A stretch of 64,000 nt of DNA from Cyclobacteriaceae bacterium (GCA_020832305.1 JAFIEV010000017.1:186001-250000), one strand, 5' to 3'. Shown: positions 39,547-48,620, counted from the stretch's first letter. Notes: generated by a model not told the origin, from the sequence alone. Program-made: numbers and translations.

Positions 39547-40125
39547 GTGAAGATTGGCTTATTTTTTGGTTCATTTAATCCCATTCATATTGGTCACTTG
39601 ATAATTGCACAATCAATTCTTGATATGTCAGCAATGGAAGAAGTATGGTTTGTGATATCACCTCAGAACCCATTTAAAAAATCTTCAAATCTAATTCACG
39701 AGTTTGACAGAATAAAGATGGTGGAACTTGCCATAGAAGGGAACTTTAAATTCAGAGCATCAGACGTGGAGTTTCGAATGCCAAAACCAAGCTTTACCAT
39801 TGATACTCTTACCTATCTTTCTGAAAAATTTCCCGGTAGAAACTTTTATGTAATTATGGGAGGAGATAATGCTATAAACTTTCAGAAATGGAAAAATGCA
39901 GACCTGATTTTAGAAAATTACAATCTCATCATTTACCCAAGACCAGGACAGAATGATTTTGGTACATTAACGGAGCACCCATCTGTGCAATGGATAGAGG
40001 CTCCGCTTCTTGATATTTCTGCAACTTATATAAGAAAATGCATTGCTTTGGGTAAATCTATACAATACCTGGTTCCGGATTCAGTCGCTGATTTTATTAA
40101 AAACAAGAAGTTGTATCTAGATTAA
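39547..40125 (+). CDS. nadD: Nicotinate-nucleotide adenylyltransferase
   Basis: NadD joins ATP and nicotinate mononucleotide to make deamido-NAD. The 192-residue protein starts at GTG with the family N-terminus MKIGLFFGSFNPIHIGHLIIA, whose GSFNPxHxGH motif is the nucleotidyltransferase signature; the second motif is ISATYIRKCI near 157-166. Length is normal. It converges on frr, with 7 bases between the stop codons. Confidence 0.94.
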   Translation: MKIGLFFGSFNPIHIGHLIIAQSILDMSAMEEVWFVISPQNPFKKSSNLIHEFDRIKMVELAIEGNFKFRASDVEFRMPKPSFTIDTLTYLSEKFPGRNFYVIMGGDNAINFQKWKNADLILENYNLIIYPRPGQNDFGTLTEHPSVQWIEAPLLDISATYIRKCIALGKSIQYLVPDSVADFIKNKKLYLD

Positions 40126-40132
40126 TCAGCAA

Positions 40133-40693
40133 TTATACTTTCATAATTTCTTCTTCTTTTTTAACCAGCAACTGGTCGATTTCTTCGATATATTTGTCGG
40201 TAAGTTTTTGTACCTGATCCTCTCCTTTTTTCACAAGGTCTTCAGATACGTGCTCCTTGAGTAATTTACGCAAATTCTCATTAGCATCTTTTCTGATATT
40301 TCGAATACTTACTTTCCCTTGTTCCGCCTCTTGTTTTGATTGTTTGACCAGTTGCTTTCTGCGCTCCTCGGTAAGAGGGGGGATGTTTAATCTAATAATC
40401 TCCCCATCATTTTGCGGATTGAGCCCCAGGTCACTGTTGATAATCGCTTTTTCAATATCAGAAAGTACCTTTTTTTCCCAAGGTTTGATAACCAGTGTTC
40501 TGGCATCAGGCGTATTAACAGAAGCTACCTGCTGAAGTGGTGTAGGAGCTCCGTAATAGTTTACCATTATGCCTTCCAGCATATTGGGCATTGCCCTGCC
40601 AGCTCTGATTTTTGCAAGCTCATGACTCACGTGTTTTATAGATTTTTCCATATGATCACGTGCATCTTCGACATAAATATCAATTTCTTCCAT
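40133..40693 (-). CDS. frr: Ribosome recycling factor
   Basis: RRF with EF-G splits post-termination ribosomes. I start at the ATG giving MEEIDIYVEDARDHMEKS (186 residues); a TTG four codons upstream also gives an open frame. Conserved features are ELAKIRAGRAMPNMLEGI, the PLQQVASVNTPDARTL segment, NPQNDGEIIRLNIPPLTEERRKQLV and VRNIR-like SIRNIRKDANENL. It lies 80 bases after pyrH on the same strand, the usual pyrH-frr pair. Confidence 0.94.
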   Translation of the reverse strand: MEEIDIYVEDARDHMEKSIKHVSHELAKIRAGRAMPNMLEGIMVNYYGAPTPLQQVASVNTPDARTLVIKPWEKKVLSDIEKAIINSDLGLNPQNDGEIIRLNIPPLTEERRKQLVKQSKQEAEQGKVSIRNIRKDANENLRKLLKEHVSEDLVKKGEDQVQKLTDKYIEEIDQLLVKKEEEIMKV

Positions 40694-40773
40694 GTTACCA
40701 GTCAAATTAAAATTATGAATTTGGATAATGAAATACTAAAAAAAAATAGTTTTAATCAACAATATGGGTTTAT

Positions 40774-41478
40774 CTAATGAACCAAAGTTCCTATGGACTC
40801 ACCACTGGCAAGTTTCAATAGGTTACCCGGTTTATTCATATCAAAAACAATAATTGGCAAATTATTTTCATGGCATAGTGTAAATGCCGTCATATCCATT
40901 ACATTAAGGCCTTTGCTGTATACATCCTGAAATGTAATATTGGAAAAACGCGTGGCAGATGGGTCCTTTTCAGGGTCGGCTGTATATATTCCGTCAACTC
41001 TTGTTCCTTTAAGTACCACCTCGGCTTCTATTTCAATGGCACGCAGACTGGCTGTAGAGTCAGTGGTAAAATATGGGTTTCCAATTCCGGCGCCAAAAAT
41101 TACAATTCGCCCTTTTTCCAGATGCCTTACAGCCCTGCGACGTATAAACATCTCACAAACCTGTTCTATCTTAATACCTGACATTAAGCGGGTATACATA
41201 CCAGCTTTTTCAAGTGCGCCTTGCAATGCCATTGCATTAATCATAGTGGCCAGCATACCCATGTAGTCACCTTGTACACGGTCTATGCCAGATTGTTCCG
41301 CCTGAACGCCACGAAAAATATTTCCACCACCAATTACAATAGCAACTTCAACTCCGAGATCTTTTATACTTTTTATCTCTTCGGCGTATTGCTCAAGCCG
41401 GTTTGGATCAATACCGTATTGTTTTTCACCCATAAGCGCTTCTCCGCTAAGCTTTAGCAATATTCTTTTGTATTTCAT
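40774..41478 (-). CDS. pyrH: UMP kinase
   Basis: PyrH phosphorylates UMP to UDP and is the hexameric bacterial enzyme of the amino acid kinase family. The 234-residue protein has [16 protein letters not shown] at the N-terminus, [48 protein letters not shown] and the [17 protein letters not shown] loop. A promoter and a hairpin with a U-run lie in its upstream leader, so its expression may be attenuated. frr follows. Confidence 0.95.
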   Translation of the reverse strand: MKYKRILLKLSGEALMGEKQYGIDPNRLEQYAEEIKSIKDLGVEVAIVIGGGNIFRGVQAEQSGIDRVQGDYMGMLATMINAMALQGALEKAGMYTRLMSGIKIEQVCEMFIRRRAVRHLEKGRIVIFGAGIGNPYFTTDSTASLRAIEIEAEVVLKGTRVDGIYTADPEKDPSATRFSNITFQDVYSKGLNVMDMTAFTLCHENNLPIIVFDMNKPGNLLKLASGESIGTLVH

Positions 41479-41501
41479 TTTATCCTTTTTTAATTATACT
41501 T

Positions 41502-41550
41502 CAAAAAATACATGAAAAGTATTCACAGGGTGCCGGTTTGTACTTTTCAT
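41502..41550 (-). terminator. Hairpin with T-run in the pyrH leader
   Basis: On the minus strand ATGAAAAGTA (41541-41550) pairs with TACTTTTCAT (41512-41521) around 19 bases and is followed by GTATTTTTTG. It lies downstream of the predicted pyrH promoter and 24 bases before the start codon. It may be an attenuator for pyrH or the terminator of the upstream biotin carrier gene. A short ORF (ATGAAAAGTACA..., 18 codons) coincides with it but has no independent support. Confidence 0.5.
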
Positions 41551-41558
41551 ACGTACGA

Positions 41559-41591
41559 CAAATATACAACTGATGGGCAAAAAAATTCAAA
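41559..41591 (-). promoter_or_regulatory. Promoter of pyrH-frr
   Basis: On the minus strand TTTG (41588-41591), 21 bases, then TATATTTG (41559-41566), an exact match to both boxes. The start site should lie near 41553, right at the leader hairpin. Confidence 0.7.
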
Positions 41592-41595
41592 ATAT

Positions 41596-42096
41596 TTAAA
41601 ATTCAATTAATGGTTGATTTTTTTCCACACTTGAGCCTTCCTTTGCAAGTATTTTTGTGATCTTACCACTCCTCGGTGATTTTATAATATTTTCCATCTT
41701 CATGGCTTTCAAAACCAGCAATGGACTGCCTTCTTTTACTTCATCGCCTTCTTTCGCCTGTATCTGTACTATCATGCCTGGCATAGGTGACAAAACCTCT
41801 TTTTCTTCGGTTTGATCACTTGTTGTTTGCATTCCAAGTTTTTCAGTGAGTAAATCAAGGTCACTTTTAAATTTAACAGAATAAATTTTGCCATTGATTT
41901 CAATCTCCAGCTTATCACTACGTTCGTTTAATGGTCTTACCTCGGCAGTATAACCTTTTCCTTCCATAATTATATGGTATCTGTTTTTACTTATATGAAT
42001 AATGTCATAATCCTTTGGTTTATCACTTTCGGAGATTATTTCCATGTTTTTTCCAACCTTATAAAACAATTGCTGGTTTACTATAATTTCTGGCAT
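41596..42096 (-). CDS. Biotin/lipoyl-attachment carrier protein (acyl-CoA carboxylase subunit)
   Basis: This 166-residue protein ends in a biotinyl domain with the canonical PMPGMIV turn at 104-110 and LKAMKMENII, Lys133 being the biotin site. The N-terminal ~90 residues resemble the linker part of propionyl/methylmalonyl-CoA carboxylase biotin carriers rather than AccB of fatty acid synthesis. No carboxylase or transferase subunit is adjacent in the window, so the partner genes must be elsewhere. Start at ATG 42096. Confidence 0.87.
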   Translation of the reverse strand: MPEIIVNQQLFYKVGKNMEIISESDKPKDYDIIHISKNRYHIIMEGKGYTAEVRPLNERSDKLEIEINGKIYSVKFKSDLDLLTEKLGMQTTSDQTEEKEVLSPMPGMIVQIQAKEGDEVKEGSPLLVLKAMKMENIIKSPRSGKITKILAKEGSSVEKNQPLIEF

Positions 42097-42111
42097 ATTA
42101 AGTGTATTTGC

Positions 42112-42142
42112 TGTGTTAATGATTAAATATAAACTATTTTTG
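42112..42142 (+). promoter_or_regulatory. Candidate promoter of the M1 aminopeptidase gene
   Basis: TATTTTTG (42135-42142) is an exact -7 box, 28 bases before the start codon. The -33 position, 19 bases upstream, reads TGTG (42112-42115), one mismatch from TTTG. Confidence 0.5.
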
Positions 42143-42170
42143 CGCGAATAATTAAAAATCCTCTGATTTT

Positions 42171-44765
42171 ATGAGATTATTTATTTATAATATATCCCTG
42201 ATTGCAATTGTTTTTGTTCTGATTACGTCCTGTAAAACGGCCGAGCAAAAGAGCCTCGAGCAACTCAGAGAAAGCATACTACTGGATCTGCAAAGCAGCG
42301 AATATGCAGATACTGGTGCAGAGGAGACGAAAAAGGTTAAAACAGCTTTTGACGGTTATAAAGCGGCAGCTACCCGGGATTACAATCTGATTCATACAAA
42401 GCTCGAAGTAAGCTTCAATTTGGAGAGCGAACAGCTGTTTGGTCTGGCCACAATTGACCTCAGCCCACATTTTTACCCACAGGATTCGTTAATTCTGGAT
42501 GCCAAATCTTTTGATATACATCATGTTTATTTATTAAACAGGGATGACCAAAAGTCTCTGAACTACACTTATGACAACCTAAAGCTGAAAATTGGTTTAA
42601 CAGAAACATATTCAAGAACCGATACTTTTACGGTACAGATCAAATACACTGCCAACCCTTCTAAAGTACCACCCTCAGCCGCTGGAAAAAACAAATCCAT
42701 TGCAGATAATCGTGGACTGTACTTCGTTAATCCAGACGGCAGCCAACTAAATAAGCCACAGCAAATCTGGACGCAAGGAGAAACTGACTATAATTCATGC
42801 TGGTTCCCGACTTTCGATGTGCCCAATCAGAGATGCACACAGGAAATGTACATTACAGTGGAAGATCGCTTTGTAACACTTTCAAATGGAAAGTTGATAT
42901 CTTCTACTATGCAGGATGATGGCCAACGTACAGACTACTGGCTGATGGACCAGCCCCATGCACCCTACCTGTTCATGATGGCTGTTGGAGAATATGCCAT
43001 TGTTGAAGATCAATGGGAGGATATACCTCTTACGTATTATGTGGAGCCTGCTTATGAGCCATACGCAAAGGACATTTTTGGAAATACCCCTGAAATGCTC
43101 GGTTTTTTTTCTAAGTTGTTGAATTATAAATATCCATGGAACAAATATGCACAGGTAGTTGTGAGGGATTTTGTATCAGGCGCAATGGAAAATACCACAG
43201 CTTCTGTTTTTATGGAAAGAGTACAGGTAACCCGGAGAGAACTCCTTGACGAAGACTGGGACTATATTATTGCCCACGAGCTGTTTCACCAATGGTTCGG
43301 AAATCTGGTTACCTGTGAGTCGTGGGCTAATCTCACTTTAAACGAGGCTTTTGGTAATTACAGTGAGTATCTTTGGAAGGAGTATAAAAAGGGTACCAAT
43401 GAGGCAGATTATCATCTTGGTAAAGAACTCAATGCATACCTGAATGAAGCTGAAGGAGAAAATAAAGATCTAATAAGATATTATCATGAATATTCTGAAG
43501 ATATGTTTGACAATCATTCTTATGCCAAAGGAGGATTGATTTTACATTATCTTAGATACATTCTGGGAGATGAAGCATTTTTTGCATCCCTCAGCCATTA
43601 CCTTAAAAAACATGCTTTTCAATCTGTAGAAGTACATGAACTAAGGAGGGCATTTGAAGATATTTCAGGCAAAGATTTACATTGGTTTTTTGATCAGTGG
43701 TTTCTTGCCAGTGGCCATCCGAAATTAAAAATTGATCATGAATACATTGAGAATCTCTCTTCACTTAGAATTAATGTAAAACAAGAGCAAAACATGGCAA
43801 AGCTACCTCTGTATAAATTGCCAGCTCAGGTAACTTTGTGGCATGATGAAGGCCCCGAGCACCATGAACTAATTATAAATAAAAGTGAACAGACTTTTGA
43901 AATTCAAACCAGTAGAAGGCCAAAGTCGATAATTTTTGATGAAGTTGGCGTAATACCTGGCATTATTAAGCACAAAAAAAGTGCGAAGGAATGGTTTACC
44001 CAGTTTGAAAAATCTACAAGTGTAAGGCAGCGAATGAGAGCGCTGAGAGAATTGGCAAACACCGAGGACTTAGCTTTTAAGGCAAAGATAATCGAAGCTG
44101 CCATTGCTGATGAATTTTGGGCGGTGCGGCAGCAGGGTCTCGATATGATTATGGGTCTAGGAAACAAACAGATTGATTCACTTAATCTTGTATCATTAAT
44201 TGAAACTATCGCCGAAAAAGACCCGGATAATGTAGTCAGATCAGATGCGATATCAATTCTTGCAGATTTAGATGCTGATAAATATGCGGATATTTTTAGA
44301 TTATGCGCTTACGATTCATCTTATTCCATAGCCGGCACATGTTTATTTGGTTATTTGCAAAGCAGCAGGGAAGACAAGGACCAATTAATTAATTTGTTTG
44401 AAGATGAAACACAGGTAAATATTATTATACCACTGGCAGACCACTTCGCCTATGAATCTCAGTATGAACGTTATGATTGGTTTATAAACAAATTGGAAAA
44501 AACCAGTGATGAATCACAGTGGTATCTCGTAAGACTGCTTGGTCAATTATTGATGACTGCACCGGATTCAATGCGTTTGGAGGGAATTAGCCATCTTGAA
44601 AAATATGCACTTTCTGGCAGCAAATACTATGTTCGCCTCGGTGCCTATCAGGCATTAGAACTCAATGAAGATGTTGAAGGTGTTAAAGAGAAACTCGCCT
44701 ATATCAGGGAAAGAGAGAAGGATGAAACCTTGCGCAGATACTATCATAACCTATTAGAAGAATAG
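42171..44765 (+). CDS. M1 family aminopeptidase, lipoprotein
   Basis: This 864-residue zinc metallopeptidase has a lipoprotein signal peptide (IAIVFVLITSCKTA, Cys near 21), an N-terminal beta domain, the exopeptidase motif SGAMENTTA and the zinc site HELFHQWFGN (about residue 368) with the downstream NEAFGN glutamate. A long helical HEAT-like C-terminal region follows. It should trim N-terminal residues from peptides in the periplasm or at the cell surface. Monocistronic, it ends just before the inverted repeat that overlaps the tRNA operon promoter. Confidence 0.92.
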   Translation: MRLFIYNISLIAIVFVLITSCKTAEQKSLEQLRESILLDLQSSEYADTGAEETKKVKTAFDGYKAAATRDYNLIHTKLEVSFNLESEQLFGLATIDLSPHFYPQDSLILDAKSFDIHHVYLLNRDDQKSLNYTYDNLKLKIGLTETYSRTDTFTVQIKYTANPSKVPPSAAGKNKSIADNRGLYFVNPDGSQLNKPQQIWTQGETDYNSCWFPTFDVPNQRCTQEMYITVEDRFVTLSNGKLISSTMQDDGQRTDYWLMDQPHAPYLFMMAVGEYAIVEDQWEDIPLTYYVEPAYEPYAKDIFGNTPEMLGFFSKLLNYKYPWNKYAQVVVRDFVSGAMENTTASVFMERVQVTRRELLDEDWDYIIAHELFHQWFGNLVTCESWANLTLNEAFGNYSEYLWKEYKKGTNEADYHLGKELNAYLNEAEGENKDLIRYYHEYSEDMFDNHSYAKGGLILHYLRYILGDEAFFASLSHYLKKHAFQSVEVHELRRAFEDISGKDLHWFFDQWFLASGHPKLKIDHEYIENLSSLRINVKQEQNMAKLPLYKLPAQVTLWHDEGPEHHELIINKSEQTFEIQTSRRPKSIIFDEVGVIPGIIKHKKSAKEWFTQFEKSTSVRQRMRALRELANTEDLAFKAKIIEAAIADEFWAVRQQGLDMIMGLGNKQIDSLNLVSLIETIAEKDPDNVVRSDAISILADLDADKYADIFRLCAYDSSYSIAGTCLFGYLQSSREDKDQLINLFEDETQVNIIIPLADHFAYESQYERYDWFINKLEKTSDESQWYLVRLLGQLLMTAPDSMRLEGISHLEKYALSGSKYYVRLGAYQALELNEDVEGVKEKLAYIREREKDETLRRYYHNLLEE

Positions 44766-44775
44766 CCATGTAAGG

Positions 44776-44819
44776 TTATTCAAATTTTTTTTCGTCTTTT
44801 GATAAAAAAATTTGAATAA
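44776..44819. repeat. 16-bp AT-rich inverted repeat overlapping the tRNA operon promoter
   Basis: TTATTCAAATTTTTTT (44776-44791) and AAAAAAATTTGAATAA (44804-44819) are perfect inverted repeats around 12 bases. The right arm contains the TTTG -33 box of the tRNA-tuf promoter. It may end the aminopeptidase transcript, bind a regulator, or both. There is no U-tract immediately after the stem. Confidence 0.65.
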
Positions 44820-44841
44820 AATAAAAAAGGGTATAATTTTG
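44811..44841 (+). promoter_or_regulatory. Promoter of the tRNA-Tyr/Gly/Thr-tuf operon
   Basis: TTTG (44811-44814), 19 bases, then TAATTTTG (44834-44841), an exact match. It lies 57 bases before tRNA-Tyr, with a GC-containing stretch after the -7 box. Confidence 0.85.
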
Positions 44842-44898
44842 CATTCCCTTACGAAATCCAGATTTCGGTAAGTGGCAGACAAGTTCTTTAAAAGTATT

Positions 44899-44981
44899 GG
44901 GGAGATTCCAGAGCGGCCAAATGGGGCAGACTGTAAATCTGTTGACGTATGTCTTCGGAGGTTCGAATCCTCCTCTCCCCA
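44899..44981 (+). tRNA. tRNA-Tyr (GTA anticodon)
   Basis: The acceptor stem GGGGAGA pairs with TCTCCCC; the anticodon loop is CTGTAAA with GTA at 44933-44935. The variable arm is long, as expected for the class II tRNA-Tyr, and the T arm is GGAGGTTCGAATCCTCC. The discriminator is A and CCA is not encoded. First gene of the tRNA-tuf operon. Confidence 0.97.
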
Positions 44982-45009
44982 CGTATTTTTTTAAGGATTT
45001 TTAATAAAA

Positions 45010-45082
45010 GCGGGAGTAGCTCAGTTGGTAGAGCGACAGCCTTCCAAGCTGTAGGTCGCGGGTTCGAACCTCGTCTCCCGCT
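45010..45082 (+). tRNA. tRNA-Gly (TCC anticodon)
   Basis: The acceptor GCGGGAG pairs with CTCCCGC, D arm AGCTCAGTTGGTAGAGC, anticodon loop CTTCCAA with TCC at 45043-45045, T arm CGCGGGTTCGAACCTCG, discriminator T. CCA is not encoded. Confidence 0.97.
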
Positions 45083-45117
45083 CTTTTAGTTGTTACAGGG
45101 CTATGCCCAGGCAATAA

Positions 45118-45189
45118 GCCGATGTAGCTCAGGGGTAGAGTACTTCCTTGGTAAGGAAGGGGTCACGGGTTCAAATCCCGTCATTGGCT
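45118..45189 (+). tRNA. tRNA-Thr (GGT anticodon)
   Basis: The acceptor GCCGATG pairs with CATTGGC (one G-U), anticodon stem CTTCC/GGAAG with loop TTGGTAA and GGT at 45150-45152, T arm GGGTTCAAATCCC, discriminator T. The three bases after it are CCA (45190-45192), so this is the only tRNA of the four here that encodes CCA. Confidence 0.96.
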
Positions 45190-45233
45190 CCAGATATTTT
45201 GAGCCGTAAAGACAGCAAAAAGAAATAGATTGA

Positions 45234-45261
45234 ATATGTCTTTTCGTTTGTTAAGACATAT
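45234..45261 (+). repeat. Small hairpin in the tRNA-Thr/tuf spacer
   Basis: ATATGTCTT (45234-45242) pairs perfectly with AAGACATAT (45253-45261) around a 10-base loop. It could be an RNase processing site that separates the tRNAs from tuf mRNA, or protect the tuf 5' end. There is no T-tract. Confidence 0.45.
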
Positions 45262-45312
45262 CACATTGTATATTATTAAAATTATTTATAACTAAACTGA
45301 GAATTTTCAAAG

Positions 45313-46500
45313 ATGGCTAAAGAAACCTTTGACCGTTCAAAACCTCACGTAAATATAGGTACGATAGGTCACGTTGACCATGGTAAGACAACACTTACCG
45401 CTGCAATCACCAAAGTACTTGCCTCCAAAGGTCTGGCTGCTGCAAGGGAATTCGACTCCATCGACAACGCCCCTGAGGAAAAAGAAAGAGGTATTACCAT
45501 TAATACGGCTCACGTAGAATACCAGACACAAAACAGGCATTACGCCCACGTTGACTGTCCGGGTCACGCTGACTACGTTAAAAACATGGTAACGGGTGCT
45601 GCACAGATGGATGGAGCGATTATCGTTGTAGCTGCAACGGATGGCCCTATGCCACAGACACGTGAGCACATACTCCTTTCAAGGCAGGTAGGTGTTCCAG
45701 CCCTTGTTGTTTTTATGAACAAAGTTGACCTGGTAGATGATGAAGAACTTCTCGATCTCGTTGAAATGGAGATTCGTGAGCTTCTCAGCGAATACAGCTT
45801 CCCTGGAGACGATATTCCGGTAATCAGAGGATCGGCACTTGGCGCTCTTAACGGTGAGGAAAAGTGGGTTGAAAAAGTAATGGAACTTATGGATGCTGTA
45901 GATAACTACATTCCAATTCCTGAGCGCTTGATTGACAAAGATTTTCTCATGCCTGTTGAAGATGTTTTCTCAATCACAGGACGTGGCACAGTGGCTACTG
46001 GCCGTATCGAAAGAGGTATCGTCAACTCTGGTGAACAGGTAGATATTCTTGGTATGGGCGCCGAAAACCTTAAATCAGTTGTTACTGGTGTTGAGATGTT
46101 CAGAAAAATCCTCGACAGAGGTGAAGCAGGTGACAACGTTGGTCTTCTCCTCCGCGGTATTGACAAAAAAGATATCCGCCGTGGTATGGTTATTTGTAAG
46201 CCAGGTTCTGTAAAGCCTCATGCTAAATTTAAAGCTGAAGTTTACGTGCTTTCAAAAGAAGAAGGTGGAAGACATACGCCTTTCTTTACAAAATACCGTC
46301 CTCAGTTCTATTTCAGAACCACAGACGTAACAGGTGAAATTTCATTGCCGGCTGGCGTTGAAATGGTTATGCCAGGAGACAATATCACTATCGAAGTTAA
46401 TCTGATCAACCCGATAGCCCTTGAAAAAGGTCTTCGATTTGCCATCAGAGAAGGTGGTAGAACTGTAGGTTCTGGTCAGGTTACTGAAATTCTTGACTAA
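45313..46500 (+). CDS. tuf: Elongation factor Tu
   Basis: EF-Tu delivers aminoacyl-tRNA to the ribosome. The 395-residue protein begins [19 protein letters not shown] and has the G1 motif GHVDHGKTT, switch [14 protein letters not shown], then SALGAL, followed by the two beta-barrel domains ending [14 protein letters not shown]. It is transcribed behind three tRNAs, like E. coli tufB, and is closed by a strong terminator. Confidence 0.98.
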   Translation: MAKETFDRSKPHVNIGTIGHVDHGKTTLTAAITKVLASKGLAAAREFDSIDNAPEEKERGITINTAHVEYQTQNRHYAHVDCPGHADYVKNMVTGAAQMDGAIIVVAATDGPMPQTREHILLSRQVGVPALVVFMNKVDLVDDEELLDLVEMEIRELLSEYSFPGDDIPVIRGSALGALNGEEKWVEKVMELMDAVDNYIPIPERLIDKDFLMPVEDVFSITGRGTVATGRIERGIVNSGEQVDILGMGAENLKSVVTGVEMFRKILDRGEAGDNVGLLLRGIDKKDIRRGMVICKPGSVKPHAKFKAEVYVLSKEEGGRHTPFFTKYRPQFYFRTTDVTGEISLPAGVEMVMPGDNITIEVNLINPIALEKGLRFAIREGGRTVGSGQVTEILD

Positions 46501-46527
46501 TTCAGGCAGAAGTGAATTATAACTGAT

Positions 46528-46566
46528 AAATGCGTTTCTAAATCTTTTTAGAAACGCATTTGTTTC
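46528..46566 (+). terminator. Intrinsic terminator after tuf
   Basis: AAATGCGTTTCTAAA (46528-46542) and TTTAGAAACGCATTT (46547-46561) form a perfect 15-bp stem with a 4-base loop, followed by TGTTTCT. The 3' arm supplies most of the -33 box (TTTG, 46559-46562) of the next promoter. Confidence 0.85.
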
Positions 46567-46589
46567 TATGATAATTTTATGTAATTTTG
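46559..46589 (+). promoter_or_regulatory. Promoter of tRNA-Trp-secE-nusG-rpl
   Basis: TTTG (46559-46562), 19 bases, then TAATTTTG (46582-46589), an exact match. The -33 box lies at the end of the tuf terminator stem; the -7 box ends 15 bases before tRNA-Trp. Confidence 0.85.
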
Positions 46590-46604
46590 CAGGCCAATTT
46601 AGAA

Positions 46605-46677
46605 ACGGGTGTAGCTCAATTGGTAGAGTAGCGGTCTCCAAAACCGTTGGCTGGGAGTTCGAGTCTCTCCACCCGTG
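46605..46677 (+). tRNA. tRNA-Trp (CCA anticodon)
   Basis: The acceptor ACGGGTG pairs with CACCCGT, D arm AGCTCAATTGGTAGAGT, anticodon loop CTCCAAA with CCA at 46638-46640, T arm GGGAGTTCGAGTCTCTC, discriminator G. CCA is not encoded. It directly precedes secE, a classic bacterial arrangement. Confidence 0.97.
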
Positions 46678-46700
46678 CAAACAAAGTAAAGCGTTACGCA

Positions 46701-46889
46701 GTGAAAATAACAGAATATTTTAAAGACTCCGTTGACGAGCTAAGGACAAAAGTTACATGGCCGAAATATTCAGAACTTCAGAGTAGTTCTGTTCTCGTCC
46801 TGGTTGCTTCCATGATTTTTGCCATTGTAATTGGCATCATCGACCTTGGATTTGAGAATGTGATGAATTGGTTCTACAACGAGTTTTAA
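46701..46889 (+). CDS. secE: Preprotein translocase subunit SecE
   Basis: This 62-residue single-helix subunit of the SecYEG channel has the amphipathic YFKDSVDELRTKVTWPKYSELQ region, whose TWP motif marks SecE, and one membrane helix (SVLVLVASMIFAIVIGIIDLGF). I take the GTG at 46701 as the start, because the open frame upstream runs through tRNA-Trp. It precedes nusG by 18 bases. Confidence 0.92.
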   Translation: MKITEYFKDSVDELRTKVTWPKYSELQSSSVLVLVASMIFAIVIGIIDLGFENVMNWFYNEF

Positions 46890-46907
46890 AACCTTTCAAT
46901 TAAGGCA

Positions 46908-47465
46908 ATGAGTGAAGTTAAATGGTATGTACTTAGGGTTATAAGCGGACAGGAAAAAAAGGTAAAATCTTATCTTGAAAATGAAATAGCCCGTCAAAAA
47001 CTTCAGGATTTTATTCCGCAGGTACTCATTCCTTCAGAGAAGGTTTATGAAATGCGCAATGGAAAAAAGCGTATACGCGAACGCAACTTCTTTCCAGGAT
47101 ATGTATTAGTTTCTGCTGATCTTACGCATGGTGAAGCCATGCATACAGTTACCAGTATACCAGGAGTGATTGGCTTCCTCGGCACAAATAGTGTCGGTGC
47201 TTCCAAGGATCCCGTTCCACTCAGGCAAAGTGAAATTAATCGTATACTCGGCAAAGTCGATGAAGGAATAGAAGTTGATGAAAAACACGATTCAGGTTTC
47301 ATTGTTGGAGAGTCCGTAAAAGTTATGGATGGACCTTTCAGTGGCTTCACCGGTACGGTTGAAGAAATCTTTGAAGAGAAGAAAAAGCTGAACGTGATGG
47401 TTAAAATTTTCGGCAGGAACACACCTGTCGAATTGAATTACATGCAAGTAGAAAAACAGGATTAG
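46908..47465 (+). CDS. nusG: Transcription termination/antitermination protein NusG
   Basis: NusG binds RNA polymerase and links it to Rho or the ribosome. The 185-residue protein has the NGN domain ([37 protein letters not shown]) and a C-terminal KOW domain ([38 protein letters not shown]). Length and order in secE-nusG-rplK are standard. Confidence 0.97.
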   Translation: MSEVKWYVLRVISGQEKKVKSYLENEIARQKLQDFIPQVLIPSEKVYEMRNGKKRIRERNFFPGYVLVSADLTHGEAMHTVTSIPGVIGFLGTNSVGASKDPVPLRQSEINRILGKVDEGIEVDEKHDSGFIVGESVKVMDGPFSGFTGTVEEIFEEKKKLNVMVKIFGRNTPVELNYMQVEKQD

Positions 47466-47469
47466 CACT

Positions 47470-47913
47470 ATGGCTAAGGAAATCACAGGATACGTAAAAT
47501 TGCAGATCAGAGGGGGTTCAGCAAACCCATCTCCTCCGGTTGGTCCAGCACTCGGTAGTAAAGGACTTAACATAATGGAGTTCTGTAAACAATTTAATGC
47601 CAGAACACAAGAAAAGCAGGGCCAGTTGTTGCCGGTAGTTATTACCGTGTATTCAGACAAATCGTTTGAGTTTGTCATTAAAACACCACCTGCTGCAATT
47701 ATGTTAATGGAGGCAGCAAAACTTAAAAAAGGCTCTCCGGAACCCAACCGTAATAAGGTAGGATCTGTTACCTGGGACCAGGTTAAGGAAATTGCTGAAG
47801 TTAAAATGCCAGACCTCAACGCTTTCGAGGTTGAGTCTGCCATGAAAATGGTGGCTGGTGCCGCCAGAAGTATGGGTATAAAAGTAACAGGAACCGCTCC
47901 CTGGGCAGAATAA
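47470..47913 (+). CDS. rplK: 50S ribosomal protein L11
   Basis: L11 is 147 residues and helps form the GTPase-associated centre on 23S rRNA. Recognised by the N-terminal [37 protein letters not shown], the proline-rich PPVGPALG linker motif and the RNA-binding C-terminal half. It starts 4 bases after nusG and precedes rplA by 8 bases. Confidence 0.97.
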   Translation: MAKEITGYVKLQIRGGSANPSPPVGPALGSKGLNIMEFCKQFNARTQEKQGQLLPVVITVYSDKSFEFVIKTPPAAIMLMEAAKLKKGSPEPNRNKVGSVTWDQVKEIAEVKMPDLNAFEVESAMKMVAGAARSMGIKVTGTAPWAE

Positions 47914-47921
47914 ATCAAACT

Positions 47922-48620
47922 ATGGGAAAGCTTACAAAAAATCAAAAGAAAGTCAGGCAACTGTTAGACCTGAATAAGGAATACAGCCTCGAGGATGCAG
48001 CCAAATTGTTAAAAGAAATAACTTTTACCAAATTTGATTCCTCAGTTGATATCGATATCCGCCTTGGTGTTGATCCAAGAAAGGCCGATCAAATGGTAAG
48101 GGGTGTTGTTGCACTTCCTCATGGTACAGGTAAAGATGTTAAAGTGTTGGTACTCTGTACACCTGACAAAGAACAGGATGCCAAAGAAGCCGGAGCTGAT
48201 TACGTTGGTTTAGATGACTATATTCAAAAAATTGAAGGAGGTTGGACAGACATTGATGTAATTATAACTATGCCTACTGTAATGGCAAAAGTTGGTAAGT
48301 TGGGTAGAATCCTAGGACCAAGAGGTCTGATGCCCAATCCAAAGTCTGGTACCGTTACCCTTGATGTGGCCAAAGCTGTAAAAGAAGTAAAATCTGGTAA
48401 AATCGATTTTAAAGTCGACAAAACCGGCATCGTTCACGCAAGCATTGGTAAAGTTTCTTTTACTCCTGATAAAATCAGGGAAAATGTACTTGAAATGATG
48501 CATACCATTTCAAAGTTGAAGCCTTCCAGTGCTAAAGGTACCTATATTAAATCGGTGCATTTATCCAGTACAATGAGCCCTGGAATCGCAGTTGATAAAA
48601 ACAGTATATCGGGAATTTAA
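47922..48620 (+). CDS. rplA: 50S ribosomal protein L1
   Basis: L1 forms the mobile L1 stalk and in many bacteria represses its own operon by binding mRNA. The 232-residue protein shows [34 protein letters not shown] and the domain II signature [18 protein letters not shown]. It sits between rplK and rplJ with minimal gaps; the usual L1 mRNA site would be looked for near the rplK start. Confidence 0.97.
   Translation: MGKLTKNQKKVRQLLDLNKEYSLEDAAKLLKEITFTKFDSSVDIDIRLGVDPRKADQMVRGVVALPHGTGKDVKVLVLCTPDKEQDAKEAGADYVGLDDYIQKIEGGWTDIDVIITMPTVMAKVGKLGRILGPRGLMPNPKSGTVTLDVAKAVKEVKSGKIDFKVDKTGIVHASIGKVSFTPDKIRENVLEMMHTISKLKPSSAKGTYIKSVHLSSTMSPGIAVDKNSISGI

Noticed and set aside
41492-41550. 18-codon ORF in the pyrH leader
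   Set aside because: It coincides with the hairpin and lacks any codon run or conservation evidence, so I do not call it a gene.
46647-46889. Longer secE start upstream of the GTG
   Set aside because: The extra codons read through tRNA-Trp; the SecE homology starts after the GTG.
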